Shown here in pieces: positions 22,322-24,197 of a stretch of 24,197 bases of DNA. A program made the translations under genes and the position numbers. The notes below the pieces were generated by a model. The model ran no database searches. It had not been told where the DNA came from and worked only from the letters and a program-made list of their open reading frames with translations. The stretch is from Pleurotus djamor (taxonomy: Eukaryota; Basidiomycota; Agaricomycetes; Agaricales; Pleurotaceae): the NCBI GenBank assembly GCA_029747585.1, contig JAPEVF010000685.1, positions 1-24,197 on the forward strand, read 5' to 3'. The first letter of the stretch is position 1. Each line of letters opens with the position of its first letter.

Positions 22322-22757
22322 TGAAACCGGGATGGTCAACGGTCAAAGATGTAGTACAATGAGGAACGAGTGTGAGGCCAACTGTCCGAGCAGTCAAGGA
22401 CTCGAAAGCTGGTTAAGCGACGGAGAGGAAGAAAGGAAGAGGTTGGGTGTTGGGGATGGTGGTGGTCGTGAAGAGAGAAAGGTTGTGCGCAGAGTGGGGA
22501 GGGGAGATGATCGTGAAAAGAGTCGCTTGTGTTGTTCGAATGCCAAGTGGACAGCAACCGCTCGCCACTGCAATCACAGACAGAACAGTCACGTGGCAAG
22601 GGCCTCATAAGGGGAACAAGCTCAAACAAGAAATCCAAGACGAAAACAAATGATTACTTGGGTTGGCCTTGTGCGACCAAGTTCGCCGGTAAAGTACACA
22701 AAAAGAACCAAGATTTACTGTTAGAAATAAGGAGGATATAAGTAGAGTACATTTATT
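22322..22757. promoter_or_regulatory. Spacer: GH17 promoter and RIB1 3' region
   Basis: Both neighbours are on the minus strand, so this 436-bp stretch carries the RIB1 3' UTR (right) and the GH17 promoter and leader (left). On the minus strand about 22390-22520 is pyrimidine-rich, typical of a fungal transcription-start region. A 100-codon minus frame at 22638-22336 is biased in composition and has no domain; it is not called. Confidence 0.4.
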
Positions 22758-24188
22758 TCAGGCCTCTGGGTCTTCTAGCCAGAGCGGAAGCATGTGCCCC
22801 ATACGCAGCACTTTCGTCCGTAGATATTTGTCCAAGTCCTCGCCATGCACGGCGCCGCCACCAATAAGCGTCGCGCCTGCAGGCCTGTCGGCCTCGGCCC
22901 CAGCGACAATCTTTTCTGAGAAAGGCTCGGGGCCAAGAAGTGGGTTGGCGGTAACCGCAAGGTTGGGATTCCGTGCCTTCCAACTCCGAGGTATCATTGG
23001 CACGCGATCAACGACGGACACGCTCTCCGCTTTGAGAGCCTCGATCTTGTCGGGATTGTTCGTCAACACCCTCACGCCGTCTCCAAGCCCCAGATCCCGT
23101 AATATCGCACCAGCGATTTCATATCCTCTCTCGTCCGCTTTATGCCCGAGCATCAAGTTGGCCGTAACGGTGTCATGACCTAAATCTTGCAAATTGTATG
23201 CACGAATTTTGGAAAGAAGTCCGATCCCGCGGCCCTCCTGGCGAAGATAGACGACGGCACCCCGTCCGGGAATCTCTGTGGGCGGGTATGTAGGAAGTGT
23301 GATGGGTTGAGAGATTTGACGTATGGCTTCGTCTAGCTGCTCTCCACAGTCGCACCGCATACTCCCCACAGTCTCGCCTGTGAAACACTCTGAATGTATA
23401 CGGATGAGGGGAGCCGGAACATGGTGATGATATACGGGCTTGGATGTGTGGGAGTTCGGCGAAAGGGCTGTTTTCGAAGTAGGCGACAATTTCCCAACAT
23501 AAGCCCCCCGTGTAATCCGATCCATTTCCGTCTCGGAGTCGTTCCATACGGAGTCTAATGATTGGGATCTAATGTGGAGGGATGATGACGATGAAGCAGA
23601 GCTCGAGAACTGTGCTGGGTCGATTACGATGGCCAGGTGCTCCTTGTTATCGCGGTTATTGTGATACAGATGCAGGAAGGCTGGGCCATGCGGGGTAGGG
23701 ATCCGGGTGCGAGCCATACATTTTACCTCCAACGGCGGCGGGGTCGCGACCGCGGATATGCGTGTTTCTGATAGGGATTTAGCGATGGCATCTGAGCCGT
23801 TGAGAGCGGGCGATGTTGCTGTGGGCGGTCGACGCTTTTTGGATGCTGGGGGAGTGTTTGCCGTGTTGAGCGAGTCTTCACATGGTGCACCGTTTTCTTT
23901 CCCATCTCCCAGCTGCAAACGTTTGCTGCGGGGAGCTTGGCGACTAACGTAGACCATTCGCCTGCGTCTCTCTTCCCTTTCCGTGGCATCCTCTGGCGCA
24001 AATTTAGACCAGTCTATACCGCCCTCATCTTGAGGCAGCATGACACCGGGAAAGAAGTCGTGGTGGTAGTGGTTCCTAGTGACATGGGGGCCTGATGCAA
24101 AGGCAGCAGCGATGAGCAAGGGGTCCAGCTCAGCATCCCGTCTCTGTAGGACAGACTTTGGGGTTGGGATCATTGGCCCGGTAAGCAT
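22758..24188 (-). CDS. RIB1: RIB1, GTP cyclohydrolase II
   Basis: GTP cyclohydrolase II opens GTP to 2,5-diamino-6-ribosylamino-4-pyrimidinone 5'-phosphate, formate and pyrophosphate, the first step of riboflavin synthesis, in the cytosol. One exon of 476 residues is visible. The first 155 residues are disordered and Pro/Ser/Lys-rich. The catalytic part starts at CMARTRIPTPHGPAFLHLY (158 on). Zinc ligands are C268, C279 and C281 in ECFTGETVGSMRCDCG; LRQEGRGIGL (315-324), Y331 (RAYNLQDLGHDT) and VLTNNPDKIEAL complete the active site and GTP pocket. Between HLAIVID and LIRIHSE sits a 65-residue Ser-rich segment. The start is taken at the ATG at 24188, nine bases from the window edge, so more upstream coding sequence or an exon could be missing. 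In the window it is the only multi-hundred-codon gene without introns. Confidence 0.93.
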   Translation of the reverse strand: MLTGPMIPTPKSVLQRRDAELDPLLIAAAFASGPHVTRNHYHHDFFPGVMLPQDEGGIDWSKFAPEDATEREERRRRMVYVSRQAPRSKRLQLGDGKENGAPCEDSLNTANTPPASKKRRPPTATSPALNGSDAIAKSLSETRISAVATPPPLEVKCMARTRIPTPHGPAFLHLYHNNRDNKEHLAIVIDPAQFSSSASSSSSLHIRSQSLDSVWNDSETEMDRITRGAYVGKLSPTSKTALSPNSHTSKPVYHHHVPAPLIRIHSECFTGETVGSMRCDCGEQLDEAIRQISQPITLPTYPPTEIPGRGAVVYLRQEGRGIGLLSKIRAYNLQDLGHDTVTANLMLGHKADERGYEIAGAILRDLGLGDGVRVLTNNPDKIEALKAESVSVVDRVPMIPRSWKARNPNLAVTANPLLGPEPFSEKIVAGAEADRPAGATLIGGGAVHGEDLDKYLRTKVLRMGHMLPLWLEDPEA

Positions 24189-24197
24189 CTCGAGGAG

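Noticed and set aside
22336..22638. Minus-strand 100-codon frame upstream of the GH17 gene
   Set aside because: Composition follows a pyrimidine-rich leader; no domain, and it fits the GH17 promoter/5' UTR.

Overview
The window is nuclear DNA of a basidiomycete fungus, most likely an agaricomycete. The evidence is dense short introns (mostly 48-68 nt) with GTRNGT donors and CTAAC/CTGAC-like branch sites, compact intergenic spacers, a NACHT-WD40 STAND protein, and proteins of fungal type (GH17 glucanase with an N-terminal membrane anchor, Vps17, fungal LEU2, fungal RIB1). No prokaryotic operon, rRNA, tRNA, CRISPR array or intact transposon was seen.

Layout from left to right: the 3'-truncated NOB1 gene (minus) shares a 183-bp divergent promoter with LEU2 (plus, five exons). 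A secreted M24-type peptidase gene follows on the same strand only 155 bp later. Next come a decayed fragment of the VPS17 3' end, a large NACHT-WD40 STAND (NLR-like) gene on the minus strand, a decayed second copy of the M24 gene (plus), and the intact VPS17 gene (minus). VPS17 is divergent from the HMG-CoA reductase gene (plus, five exons). After that are an F-box gene (plus), a 13-exon GH17 beta-1,3-glucanase gene (minus) and RIB1, encoding GTP cyclohydrolase II (minus, single exon, running to the right edge).

Most genes are housekeeping: ribosome maturation (NOB1), leucine synthesis (LEU2), endosome-to-Golgi retromer sorting (VPS17), sterol/isoprenoid synthesis (HMGR), riboflavin synthesis (RIB1) and cell-wall remodelling (GH17). 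They do not form one pathway.

The most striking structure lies between 2.9 and 11.9 kb. An M24 gene and the tail of VPS17 occur twice, in the same tail-to-tail order and with nearly the same spacing. In the left unit M24 is intact and the VPS17 tail is a ruin. In the right unit M24 is a ruin and VPS17 is intact. The STAND immune-type gene sits in the gap between the two units. This reads as an old tandem segmental duplication with reciprocal gene loss, bracketing an NLR-like gene.
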